A DNA stretch of 61,959 nt from Candidatus Binatia bacterium (GTDB lineage Bacteria; Desulfobacterota; Binatia; UBA9968; JAJDTQ01): positions 66,632 to 128,590 of the forward strand of contig JAJEAI010000005.1 in the NCBI GenBank assembly GCA_022824205.1, given 5' to 3'. The position numbers and the translations under genes were made by a program. Shown one piece after another: positions 7,819-15,328 of the stretch. Under the pieces are notes generated by a model that saw only the letters and a list, made by a program, of their open reading frames with translations, did no database searches and was not told the DNA's origin. Each line of letters opens with the position of its first letter. The first letter of the stretch is position 1.

Positions 7819-9309
7819 GTGTTTGAAGCAATGGCCGATGGCCTGACCGCGCTGTTCAGCGTGGAACGGTTTCTCTTCATTACTTTCGGAGTCGTGGTGG
7901 GCATGGCGCTGGGGGCGGTTCCCGGGCTGGGCGGTGTCGTCGGCCTGGCTCTGTTGCTTCCGTTCACGTTCGACATGGACGCCACCGCGGCCATCGCCAT
8001 GCTCGTGGCCCTTTCCTCGGTTCCGGTCACCACCGATACCATTCCCTCGGTGTTGTTCGCGGTTCCCGGAACGGTCGGCTCCCAGGCCACCATCCTGGAC
8101 GGCCATCCCATGGCGCGCAAGGGCGAGGCGGGCCGGGCCTTTGGCGCGGCCTACTTCTCGTCCCTCCTCGGCGGCATCATCGGCGCGATCATCCTCGGCA
8201 TGCTCATTCCCGTGCTCAAGCCGCTGGTGCTGCTGTTCGCCGCGCCCGAGCTGTTCTCCCTGGGCGTCATGGGTATCTCCATGGTGGCGATCCTGAGCGG
8301 TCGTGTCCCCCTCAAGGGCATCGTCGCCGGGGGCATGGGACTGATGCTGTCCATGATCGGCATCGACAAGCAGGAAGGCCTGCTGCGCTGGACCATGGAC
8401 TCCCTCTACCTGTTCGACGGGCTCAACATCATCGTGGTCAGCCTCGGTTTGTTCGCGCTCCCCGAGTTGGCCGACATGGTGATCGAAGGCAAGCAGATCA
8501 GCAGCGTGCCCAAGCAGGCCATGAAGGGCGTGGGTCACGGCATTCGCGACGTGTTCGCCAACTGGTGGCTGATGCTCCGCTGTTCCTTTCTGGGCACCTG
8601 GGTGGGCATCATCCCGGGCCTGGGTTCGGCGGTGGTGGACTGGCTCGCCTACGGACACGCCAAGTCAAGCTGCAAGGATGCGGCGTTGACCTTCGGCAGC
8701 GGCGACGTCCGCGGCGTCATCGCTCCGGAGAGCGCCAACAACGCGAAGCAGGGCGGAGCGCTGGTGCCTACGCTGGCTTTCGGCATTCCGGGCAGCGCCT
8801 CCATGGCGCTCCTGATCGGCGCCTTCATGATCCACGGCCTGCAGCCGGGACCGGCCATGCTCAACCAGCACCTGGACATCACGTACTCCATCGTTTGGAG
8901 CACGGCCATCGCCAACATCATGGCCACGGCCATCGCGCTGTGCTTCACCAACCAACTCGCCAAGATCTCGTCCGTGCGGATCAACATCCTGGCACCGCTG
9001 GTGACCGTGGTGGTGTTCCTGGCCGCGTACCAGGCCACCGCGAGTATTTTCGACTTGGTGACGGTGCTGCTGTTCGGACTGTTGGGATGGGTGATGAAGC
9101 GGTGCGGCTGGCCCCGGCCGCCGCTGCTCCTGGGATTCCTGCTGGGAGGGCTCATCGAGCGGTATCTGTTCATCTCGGTCCGCGCTTACGGCGCCGCGTT
9201 CCTCATCCGGCCGCTCGTCCTGGTCGTGCTCGCCGTGACCATCGTGACCATCTACTACAGCGTCAAACAGGAGCAGAAGGTTCGCCGGCTCGCTGGAAAG
9301 GGAGAATAG
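7819..9309 (+). CDS. Tripartite tricarboxylate transporter (TTT) large permease, TctA family
   Basis: 496 residues, strongly hydrophobic, with about a dozen membrane segments. It has the family's duplicated glycine/proline signatures (ALGAVPGLGGVVGLALLLPF near the N-terminus and FGIPGSASMALLIGAFMIHG in the second half). TctA is the sodium-coupled translocating subunit of TTT importers. The GTG at 7819 is preceded by AGGAG (7808-7812), so it is preferred. TctB follows two bases after the stop. The binding proteins are encoded convergently at 9919-12039. The position directly after the molybdoenzyme suggests uptake of its substrate, but that is inference. Confidence 0.9.
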   Translation: MFEAMADGLTALFSVERFLFITFGVVVGMALGAVPGLGGVVGLALLLPFTFDMDATAAIAMLVALSSVPVTTDTIPSVLFAVPGTVGSQATILDGHPMARKGEAGRAFGAAYFSSLLGGIIGAIILGMLIPVLKPLVLLFAAPELFSLGVMGISMVAILSGRVPLKGIVAGGMGLMLSMIGIDKQEGLLRWTMDSLYLFDGLNIIVVSLGLFALPELADMVIEGKQISSVPKQAMKGVGHGIRDVFANWWLMLRCSFLGTWVGIIPGLGSAVVDWLAYGHAKSSCKDAALTFGSGDVRGVIAPESANNAKQGGALVPTLAFGIPGSASMALLIGAFMIHGLQPGPAMLNQHLDITYSIVWSTAIANIMATAIALCFTNQLAKISSVRINILAPLVTVVVFLAAYQATASIFDLVTVLLFGLLGWVMKRCGWPRPPLLLGFLLGGLIERYLFISVRAYGAAFLIRPLVLVVLAVTIVTIYYSVKQEQKVRRLAGKGE

Positions 9310-9311
9310 CC

Positions 9312-9827
9312 ATGCGCGTCACACCGTCGCTGCTGTTCACACTGCTCGTCGCGCTGGTGGCCGCCGGCATGGTCTACACCGCCAAGGACTGGCCCCTGGG
9401 GACCGGGCTGTTCCCGCGCTCCGTGGGCGTCCCCGTGCTGGTCATGGCGCTGGTTCAGTTGATCATGGACGCGTACCAGTCCATGAAGGCTTCCGGTCCG
9501 AGCTCCCGGGAAACCGGCGACCTGCAGGTGGACTGGACCATGTCCGCCATGGAGGTGGCGTCCCGCGGCCTGACCTTTGCCGCGTGGCTGCTGGGCATGT
9601 TCTTCGGCATCCTGCTGCTGGGCTTCTTCATCACCGTGCCGGTGTTCACGCTCCTGTATCTCAAGTACCAGGCAAGGGAAGGCTGGCCTCTGACCCTGGG
9701 GCTCACCGCCGGCATGCTCGTGTTCTTCGTGGGGGTGTTCGACCAGATCCTGCACATCCACTGGCTCGAGCCGGTGATTGCCGGTCCCGAGAATCTCCTC
9801 AGGGTGGTGATGCCCTGGCTGGGCTGA
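9312..9827 (+). CDS. TTT small permease, TctB family
   Basis: 171 residues with four predicted membrane helices (about 5-22, 35-52, 88-108 and 128-150). This is the size and layout of TctB, the small membrane subunit that accompanies TctA. It starts two bases after the tctA stop, with GGAG from the tctA 3' end as ribosome site, so translation is coupled. It begins MRVTPSLLFTLLVALVAAGM. The strong hairpin at 9847-9889 ends the operon. Confidence 0.85.
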   Translation: MRVTPSLLFTLLVALVAAGMVYTAKDWPLGTGLFPRSVGVPVLVMALVQLIMDAYQSMKASGPSSRETGDLQVDWTMSAMEVASRGLTFAAWLLGMFFGILLLGFFITVPVFTLLYLKYQAREGWPLTLGLTAGMLVFFVGVFDQILHIHWLEPVIAGPENLLRVVMPWLG

Positions 9828-9846
9828 CGGCGGAATCCCGAAAAAC

Positions 9847-9889
9847 AACGAAGGGCGCCGGGGACTCGATGTCCCCGGCGCCCTTCGTT
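9847..9889. terminator. Bidirectional intrinsic terminator between convergent TTT genes
   Basis: A perfect 19-bp stem (arms 9847-9865 and 9871-9889) closes on a five-base loop. An A-rich run lies on the left (AAAAACAACGAA) and CGTTT on the right. It should terminate tctAB from the left and the tctC pair from the right. Confidence 0.9.
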
Positions 9890-9918
9890 TCCGTACACTT
9901 GCCCGATACGGGCAGACG

Positions 9919-10959
9919 CTACTTCTTGCCCTTGGGGTTGAAGATCTGCGCCACGATGGCCTTGTCTTCCGGGGAAGCGCCCAGCGAGTCCTTCCACATC
10001 TTCTGCAGGTCCGCGCCGCTGGTAGGGTCGACGTCCCGGCCGAGCTTCTTGCCTTCCGCCAGGAACTTCGGATCCTTCATGGTGGCGTCGAACGCCTTAC
10101 GCACGATTGCGACGCGCTCCGCGGGGACTCCCGGCGGCATGGCGTAAGGACGCCCGTAGCGAGAGAGCAGGAACGTGGCTCGCACCAGGTTCTTCTGCTT
10201 CTCGGTCTTGGCCAGGGATTCGAGCAAGGGAGCGTCCGGGAACTCCGGAGCCTTCTCGCCCTTCACCGTACCGGTCTGGGCGAGCATGATGATGTCCCCC
10301 GCCTTCCACATGTCGCCAAGCTGATCCATGAACGAAGAGGTCACGTTGCCCGAGACGTCCACCTCGCCCTGCCGGAACGCAAGGCTGTACTGGCGCGCGC
10401 CGGGATAGCCGAAGACGTACTCGAACAGCGTCTCGCCACGCAGTTTCTCAAGGATGTTCCCGATCACGAACCCGCTGGACTGGTTGCCGCTGATGCCCAC
10501 CCGGGCCAGCTTGCCCGACTTCTTGATATCGTCCAGCGACTTGAAGCGGTCCTTGCGGCTGTAGATCAGACCGTTCTCGATGATGATGACGCCGATGGCC
10601 TGCATCTTGTTGAAGTCGAACTGGCTGCCGCGGGCTTTGTCACCCACCACCTGCCAGTTCCACACCCCCCAGTTGATCTGCTCCATGACGGTGCCGTCGC
10701 GCTTGGCCTTGTTGTAAAGGTAGCTGGCCGCCCGGACGCCGCCGGCTCCCGGCATGTTCTGCACGATGATGGAAGGGTTGCCGGGTATGTGCTTACCGAT
10801 ATGACGCGCCAGCAGGCGCGAGTAGGTGTCGTTGCCGCCGCCGGGCGACGACGAAACGATCAGCCGGATCTTCTTGCCCTCGTAGAAGTCCGCCGCCGCT
10901 GCCGAACCCGCGCCGAACAGGAAAAGCGCGAGCGTCGCGAGACCCAATACTGCCTTCAT
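9919..10959 (-). CDS. TTT periplasmic substrate-binding protein, TctC family (copy 1)
   Basis: 346 residues with a signal peptide (MKAVLGLATLALFLFGAGSA, cleavage after about residue 23). TctC/Bug-family features follow: KKIRLIVSSSPGGGNDTYSR (the beta1-loop-helix ligand site) and a VQNMPGAGG element. It captures a carboxylate ligand for a TctAB permease. It lies 51 bases downstream of a close paralogue (11011-12039). Both share the SSSPGGGNDTYSR and VFGYPGARQYSLAFRQGEV stretches, pointing to a tandem duplication. The usual TctC Asp that holds the ligand through water is not obvious to me. Confidence 0.87.
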   Translation of the reverse strand: MKAVLGLATLALFLFGAGSAAAADFYEGKKIRLIVSSSPGGGNDTYSRLLARHIGKHIPGNPSIIVQNMPGAGGVRAASYLYNKAKRDGTVMEQINWGVWNWQVVGDKARGSQFDFNKMQAIGVIIIENGLIYSRKDRFKSLDDIKKSGKLARVGISGNQSSGFVIGNILEKLRGETLFEYVFGYPGARQYSLAFRQGEVDVSGNVTSSFMDQLGDMWKAGDIIMLAQTGTVKGEKAPEFPDAPLLESLAKTEKQKNLVRATFLLSRYGRPYAMPPGVPAERVAIVRKAFDATMKDPKFLAEGKKLGRDVDPTSGADLQKMWKDSLGASPEDKAIVAQIFNPKGKK

Positions 10960-11010
10960 TGTAACCTCCAGGTTTTATTTCCGATGTCTCTGACTGCGCC
11001 CGCTCCGGCG

Positions 11011-12039
11011 CTAACCTTCGCCGAATATCTCCTTGAAGATGGCCAGGTTCTCCGGGGACGCGTTGAGCACGTTCTTCCAGAGTTCCTGGAGTTTCGCGCC
11101 TGTGGACGGAATGATGACCCGCTTGATCCTCTTGGCCTCCGCCAGGAACTTCGGGTCCTTCATGGTCGCGTCAAAGGCATCGCGCATGATCTGGACACGG
11201 TCCTTGGGCACACCAGGGGGAAGCGCATACGGCCGGCCGTAGTGGGTGAGATCGAAGGCGACCTTGATCACCTCACGGTGCGCGTCGGTCTTGGCGTATT
11301 CCAACAACGTGGGCGTATCGGGGAATTCCTTGGTCCGGCCCCCTTCGGGCGTCGGTGCCTGCGCCAGCATGGCGACCTTGCCGTCGTCCCACATGTCGCC
11401 GAGTTGATCGGCGAACGAGCCCGGGGTGTTTCCGGACGACTGGACCTCGCCCTGGCGAAACGCGAGACTGTACTGCCGCGCGCCCGGGTAACCGAAGACA
11501 TAGTCGAAGATCCTCCGCCCTTCTATCACCTCCATCACCTTGCCCATGGTGTAGCCCAGGGACTGCCGGCCGCTGTTCCCGCTGGTGATGAGCTTCTTGG
11601 AAGCCAGCACCGACTTCCAATCGGGGAACTCGGCCTTGCGGGTGAAGAGGATGGCGCTCTCGATGGCGGCGACGCCGACGGCGTTGATCTTGTTGAAGTC
11701 GAATCGCGCGCGCTTGGACCCGACGACCTGGTGGAACCACACGCCCCAGTTGATCTGCTCCAACACCGTGCCGTCCCGCTTGGCCTTCCGGTAAAGGTAG
11801 TCCGCGGCCATGATGCCGCCGGCGCCGGGCATGTTCTGGACGATGACGGAGGGATTGCCCGGAATGTGCCGGGGGATGTGCCGCGCGATGAGCCGGGAGT
11901 AGGTGTCGTTGCCGCCGCCGGGGCTCGACGACACGATCAGGCGGATCTTCTTGCCCTTGTAAAAGTCGTCCGCCCCGTAAGCCGGGCCGGATATCACGAC
12001 AGCCACCAGCAAGGCGGTCATGGCCGTTAAAACTCTCAT
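11011..12039 (-). CDS. TTT periplasmic substrate-binding protein, TctC family (copy 2)
   Basis: 342 residues beginning MRVLTAMTALLVAVVISGPA, a clear signal peptide. The mature part is closely similar to the protein of 9919-10959. The ATG at 12039 is supported by CAGGAGGTGCAG just upstream; the longer frame upstream has no support. It is first in the two-gene unit read towards the shared terminator at 9847-9889. Two binding proteins beside one TctAB suggest that the permease serves two ligands. Promoter candidate at 12080-12107. Confidence 0.87.
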   Translation of the reverse strand: MRVLTAMTALLVAVVISGPAYGADDFYKGKKIRLIVSSSPGGGNDTYSRLIARHIPRHIPGNPSVIVQNMPGAGGIMAADYLYRKAKRDGTVLEQINWGVWFHQVVGSKRARFDFNKINAVGVAAIESAILFTRKAEFPDWKSVLASKKLITSGNSGRQSLGYTMGKVMEVIEGRRIFDYVFGYPGARQYSLAFRQGEVQSSGNTPGSFADQLGDMWDDGKVAMLAQAPTPEGGRTKEFPDTPTLLEYAKTDAHREVIKVAFDLTHYGRPYALPPGVPKDRVQIMRDAFDATMKDPKFLAEAKRIKRVIIPSTGAKLQELWKNVLNASPENLAIFKEIFGEG

Positions 12040-12079
12040 CTGCACCTCCTGAAAGTGTTGATTACTGGCACCGCGCGAA

Positions 12080-12107
12080 TTTATCCCCGGACATCCGGGG
12101 GTGTCAA
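12080..12107 (-). promoter_or_regulatory. Putative sigma70 promoter with a palindromic spacer for the tctC pair
   Basis: On the minus strand TTGACA (12102-12107) and GATAAA (12080-12085) are 16 bases apart. The spacer holds the palindrome CCCCGGA-CA-TCCGGGG (12085-12100), a possible operator. The IS-like element ends only nine bases upstream of the -35 box. Confidence 0.55.
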
Positions 12108-12115
12108 GCGGCAGA

Positions 12116-13111
12116 GTTTTCCAATGAGACATGAGCCTGAAGGAGGATGTGGAATCCAACGAGAGATGAGCCTGAAGTCGGGGGATGTGGGAGAAAGGGA
12201 GGATGCTGGTGGCGATGGAGACGGAACGGCTGGAGACGTTGGATCAGGTTCGTGGATTCGTGGCGGGGAGCGGAGAGGTAGAGTTCGAGTTGACGGACCG
12301 GGAGTCGGCGTACGGGTTCATACGGGGGACACTGGTGCGGTTTGGGTATCACGGGGTGGGGAAGGCGGAGAAGGGGGTGTTGCGGGCGTATATGAGGAAG
12401 GTAACGGGGATGTCGCGGGCGCAGATGACGCGGCTGATCCGTCAGCATCGGGAGACGGGGAAGGTGGAGGATGGGCGACTTCACCGACGCCAAAGGCCGC
12501 ACCAAAAAGCGCTACCCCCACCACTTGGTCACCACCCCCTACGAAAAACTCAAGTCCCTGCCCGACTCCGCACACTTCCTCCGTCCCGGCCTCTCCTTCG
12601 AACAACTCGACGCCGTGGCCTACGCCGCCTCTGACCTCCACGCCGCCCAGGCCCTCAACCGCGCCCGCGACCAACTCTTCCGCATCCTTCTCTCCCTCTG
12701 CCCTCCCTCCGCCGCTTGATCCCTCAAAGCGAGGGGTAACCGGATGCCGTAAGCAGAACAATGGAAGGCGGGACGGCTCTCGCCTTTGGTGTGGATAACC
12801 CGCAGACGGGTTACCCACACCAAGCCCGCCACGGTTGGAAGGGCCAAAGGCCAATAAACCGGACCCAGGTGTCCACACGACAACACCGAAAATGTCTCCA
12901 TCGCCAGCGAATCCGCGCTCACCTCCCGTGCTGCCTCTCCGTGGCCGACCCATACGCCCCACAGCCCCGCCCCACTCCATATCATCCCCGCTCCTTCCTT
13001 GACCTCTCCTCAAACCCCCTCTATCCTCTCCTCATTTTCAACCCACTGAGCCCGTCCCGGGAACCCTCCTCCCTTCCCCTCCCTTCAGGCTCATGTTCGT
13101 ATTAGGAAAAC
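12116..13111. mobile_element. Non-autonomous IS-like element with imperfect terminal inverted repeats
   Basis: The left end GTTTTCCAATGAGACATGAG (from 12116) continues as CCTGAAGGA. The right end, read inward on the other strand from 13111, is GTTTTCCTAATACGAACATG followed by AGCCTGAAGGG. A second partial copy of the inner motif (GAGATGAGCCTGAAG) lies at 12161-12177. The 996-base element contains an integrase whose catalytic core is deleted (12185-12719). Bases 12720-13080 are non-coding and include a short GTGTGGATAACCCGC/GGGTTACCCACAC dyad. I could not find a convincing target-site duplication. Confidence 0.72.
12185..12719 (+). pseudogene. Integrase/transposase remnant: N-terminal helix-turn-helix joined to C-terminal tail
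   Basis: Frame 1 (12185 to about 12475) encodes a DNA-binding N-terminus with VLRAYMRKVTGMSRAQMTRL and RQHRETGKVED. Near 12470 the reading frame changes and continues as DFTDAKGRTKKRYPHHLVTT...PYEKLKSLPDSAHFLRPG to a TGA at 12717-12719. In the full-length rve-type integrase family I recognise, these two pieces flank a long DDE/D catalytic domain, here entirely absent. An internal deletion of roughly 250-300 codons therefore made the element non-autonomous. It can only move if a full-length relative elsewhere supplies the enzyme. Confidence 0.72.
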
Positions 13112-13432
13112 ACTCTCCTTGAACCCCTGCGCGGAAGCCGCTGCCTCGTAGTTCAAGGGCGGTCCCTCCGGTTGCCTTACTACGGGAGGGATCGCAGTCC
13201 CAGGACGGCGCGTCTGAGGTGGTGCTTGCCGCGGCACCGGCCGCTTATTGATCAGCGGCGCAAGGCTTCGCCCGATGTCTTGGCCCTGCTTGAAGCCTTG
13301 GTAGAAGGCACCCGCAGGATCGGATTGTGGAACTGGCCCGAGTGCCGGAGGCGGGGTGTACTGCACCTGGGCCGTTGAACGCACAGGGAGAACAACTGCG
13401 GCCACAAGGACCGCGAGCATGAACATGCGCAT
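13091..13432 (-). CDS. Small secreted protein of unknown function, C-terminus altered by the IS-like element
   Basis: 113 residues with a signal peptide (MRMFMLAVLVAAVVLPVRSTA), then a Pro/Gln-rich mature part with GAFYQGFKQGQDIGRSLAPL. I do not recognise a family. The ATG at 13432 has GGAGGGAAGACCG upstream. The last seven codons and the stop lie inside the right terminal repeat of the element ending at 13111. The native C-terminus has therefore been replaced. It follows the 65-residue gene at 13445 by 12 bases on the same strand. Confidence 0.6.
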   Translation of the reverse strand: MRMFMLAVLVAAVVLPVRSTAQVQYTPPPALGPVPQSDPAGAFYQGFKQGQDIGRSLAPLINKRPVPRQAPPQTRRPGTAIPPVVRQPEGPPLNYEAAASAQGFKESVFLIRT

Positions 13433-13444
13433 CGGTCTTCCCTC

Positions 13445-13642
13445 CTACCAGTTGTAGCAGTCGCCGTAGACCTCCCGCGACCCGAACCGGGCGCAGCGGG
13501 TCGCGCGCTCGAGTTGCCGCGCTTGCTCGGCCTGTTGCTCTTGCTGGATGTAGGTCTCCCGCTGGCGCTCGTAATCTCGGTTCATCCTGTCCAGGTAGTT
13601 GTCCGAGGTGTTCTGTGGTGGCCATGGGTTGGTTGTCGTCAA
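13445..13642 (-). CDS. Small hypothetical protein, Gln/Arg-rich
   Basis: 65 residues from a TTG start, predicted to be a short charged coiled coil (ERQRETYIQQEQQAEQARQL) ending in CARFGSREVYGDCYNW. No signal peptide and no recognised domain. It is retained because its stop is followed within 12 bases by the well-placed ribosome site of the secreted protein gene at 13432. The start is uncertain: no strong Shine-Dalgarno site precedes the TTG. Confidence 0.45.
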   Translation of the reverse strand: MTTTNPWPPQNTSDNYLDRMNRDYERQRETYIQQEQQAEQARQLERATRCARFGSREVYGDCYNW

Positions 13643-13688
13643 TGCAAATCACACAGATTTGTGTTACGGTCTTGGGCAGGAGGACACC

Positions 13689-13847
13689 ATGGAACAGGAC
13701 ACCATCGTCATTCTCGTCGCGGCGGCTGCGATCCTAGGTTTCCTGTGGAATCTTCACCGGGACGTTGCCGATCTCCTAGAGCGCATGGCACGCCTTGAAG
13801 GTCTGTTCGAGGGGTTCACCCGACGTGGGCCGGAGGGATCGCAATGA
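13689..13847 (+). CDS. Small single-span membrane protein
   Basis: 52 residues. One hydrophobic helix (about 5-20, TIVILVAAAAILGFLW) is followed by an amphipathic segment DVADLLERMARLEGLFEGF. The start ATG 13689 follows CAGGAGGACACC, an excellent ribosome site. Its stop overlaps the next start as ATGA at 13844-13847, so the two are translationally coupled. Function unknown. Confidence 0.65.
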   Translation: MEQDTIVILVAAAAILGFLWNLHRDVADLLERMARLEGLFEGFTRRGPEGSQ

Positions 13848-14029
13848 GCGAAGGAGGCCCGAACGCGATGGCGAAGACTGAGGACCCGAAGAGCAAGAAG
13901 ACGGGTCGCCCACCCAAGCCCATGCCCCCGCCGATCCCCGACACGCCCGAGAACATCCTGCGGGCTCTCCTGAATGCCCCGCCAAAGAAACGAAAAGACT
14001 GGAAGTATCTGAAAGAAGAGAAGGTCTGA
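13844..14029 (+). CDS. Small basic hypothetical protein
   Basis: 61 residues, rich in Lys and Pro, with GRPPKPMPPPIPDTPENILR followed by ALLNAPPKKRKDWKYLKEE. Similar short proteins with a PDTPENI...PPKK core occur in environmental genomes, but I know no function. It overlaps the membrane-protein gene by ATGA. Coupling to that gene is the best clue to its role. Confidence 0.6.
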   Translation: MSEGGPNAMAKTEDPKSKKTGRPPKPMPPPIPDTPENILRALLNAPPKKRKDWKYLKEEKV

Positions 14030-14152
14030 TTGACGGGCCAAAAGCTGCCCGGTAGACTTCCCCTGAAACGGCGGAAGCCCTGACTCCCGGCAAAGAGTCT
14101 AGGCCCTTCGCGATAAACATTGTTGAACCGGGGAAAAGTGCTGAAGACGAGG

Positions 14153-14173
14153 GGGGGCCTAACGGCCCCCTTT
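14153..14173 (+). terminator. Probable intrinsic terminator
   Basis: Stem GGGGGCC/GGCCCCC (14153-14159 and 14164-14170) with loop TAAC, followed by TTTCTCGTT. It sits 120 bases after the small-gene pair. The 14030-14288 gap shows no other gene. Confidence 0.65.
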
Positions 14174-14288
14174 CTCGTTGGTTACGATCGTATATAAGTC
14201 CCGCCCAATGGGCCGCGTCTCGGGTTGCAAACCGGGACACGACCGCCAAATGGTGTCATGGCGTCCCGCATCTGGTACAAAGGGCGCC

Positions 14289-15278
14289 ATGGCCGAAATC
14301 GTTCTGGCTCTGGCCACCTCCCACACCCCACAGTTGAGCGTCGCCGACTGGCGCCTGCTGCAGACGAAGGACGAGAACGATCCCACCCTGGACTTCCCGG
14401 CGCTGACCGCCGCGGCGAAGACGGGAATCGGCCGCGAGATCACGCCGGCAAGGTACCGGGAACGGTTCCAGGCGTGCCAGGATGCGCTGAGGGTGCTGGG
14501 CGACACGCTCCGGGAAGCGCGCGCGGACGTGGTGGTCACCTTCGGCGACGACCAGCACGAGCAGTTCCTCGACGACAACATGCCGACGTTCGCGGTCTAC
14601 CACGGGCCGGACATGACCATCGCTCCGCGCACGGGGCCACTGCCCGAGTGGAAGCAGGCCGAGCAGCGGGGTTGGGCGGAGACGGCCCCGCTCTATTCCA
14701 ACCACACGGAGCTGGCCGAGCATCTGATTGGCTGGCTGTCGGACCATGACTTCGACATCGCCCGGACCAACCGGCTGCGCGGAGGCATCGGGCACGCGTT
14801 CAGCTTTCTCTACCGGCGCCTCCTTCCCGGGAGCACGCTGCCCATGGTGCCGGTGATGGTCAACACCTATTACCCGCCCAACCAGCCCACGCCGGGGCGT
14901 TGCTACGCCCTGGGACGGTGCGTCCGCCAAGCCATCGAGTCGTGGGACTCCGACGCGCGGGTGGCCGTCATGGCCTCCGGCGGCCTGAGCCACTTCGTGG
15001 TGGACGAGGACATCGACCGGGCCATGCTGAGGGCCTTGGCCGACAACGACGCCGACGCCCTCCGCGCGCTTCCACGCGAGAAGCTCAGGAGCGGCACATC
15101 CGAGATCCTCAACTGGGTGGCCCTGGGCGGGTTCGCCGAACCCATGGAGATGACGCTGCTGGACTACGTTCCCGGATACCGCTCGCCCGCGGGCACGGGC
15201 TGCGGCATGGGCTTCGCCTACTGGAAGCCGCATGGGCGCACCTCGGCGTACACGCTCAAGGACGGAGGCCGGCCATAG
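14289..15278 (+). CDS. LigB-type class III extradiol dioxygenase family protein
   Basis: 329 residues starting MAEIVLALATSHTPQ. The family iron ligands appear as H12 (ATSHTPQ) and H90 (TFGDDQHEQF), with a Glu in the C-terminal GFAEPMEMTLLDY region as the likely third ligand. Members open catechol-type rings beside the two hydroxyls (protocatechuate 4,5-, gallate and related dioxygenases). There is no alpha (LigA) gene beside this copy. The start was chosen where homology begins. It is followed by an MFS carrier and the PcaHG pair on the same strand, forming an aromatic-acid cluster. Confidence 0.82.
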   Translation: MAEIVLALATSHTPQLSVADWRLLQTKDENDPTLDFPALTAAAKTGIGREITPARYRERFQACQDALRVLGDTLREARADVVVTFGDDQHEQFLDDNMPTFAVYHGPDMTIAPRTGPLPEWKQAEQRGWAETAPLYSNHTELAEHLIGWLSDHDFDIARTNRLRGGIGHAFSFLYRRLLPGSTLPMVPVMVNTYYPPNQPTPGRCYALGRCVRQAIESWDSDARVAVMASGGLSHFVVDEDIDRAMLRALADNDADALRALPREKLRSGTSEILNWVALGGFAEPMEMTLLDYVPGYRSPAGTGCGMGFAYWKPHGRTSAYTLKDGGRP

Positions 15279-15328
15279 GCCTCCCCCACACCCCCACCGA
15301 CGACGCCTTCCGGAAGCAGGCCCCCGCC

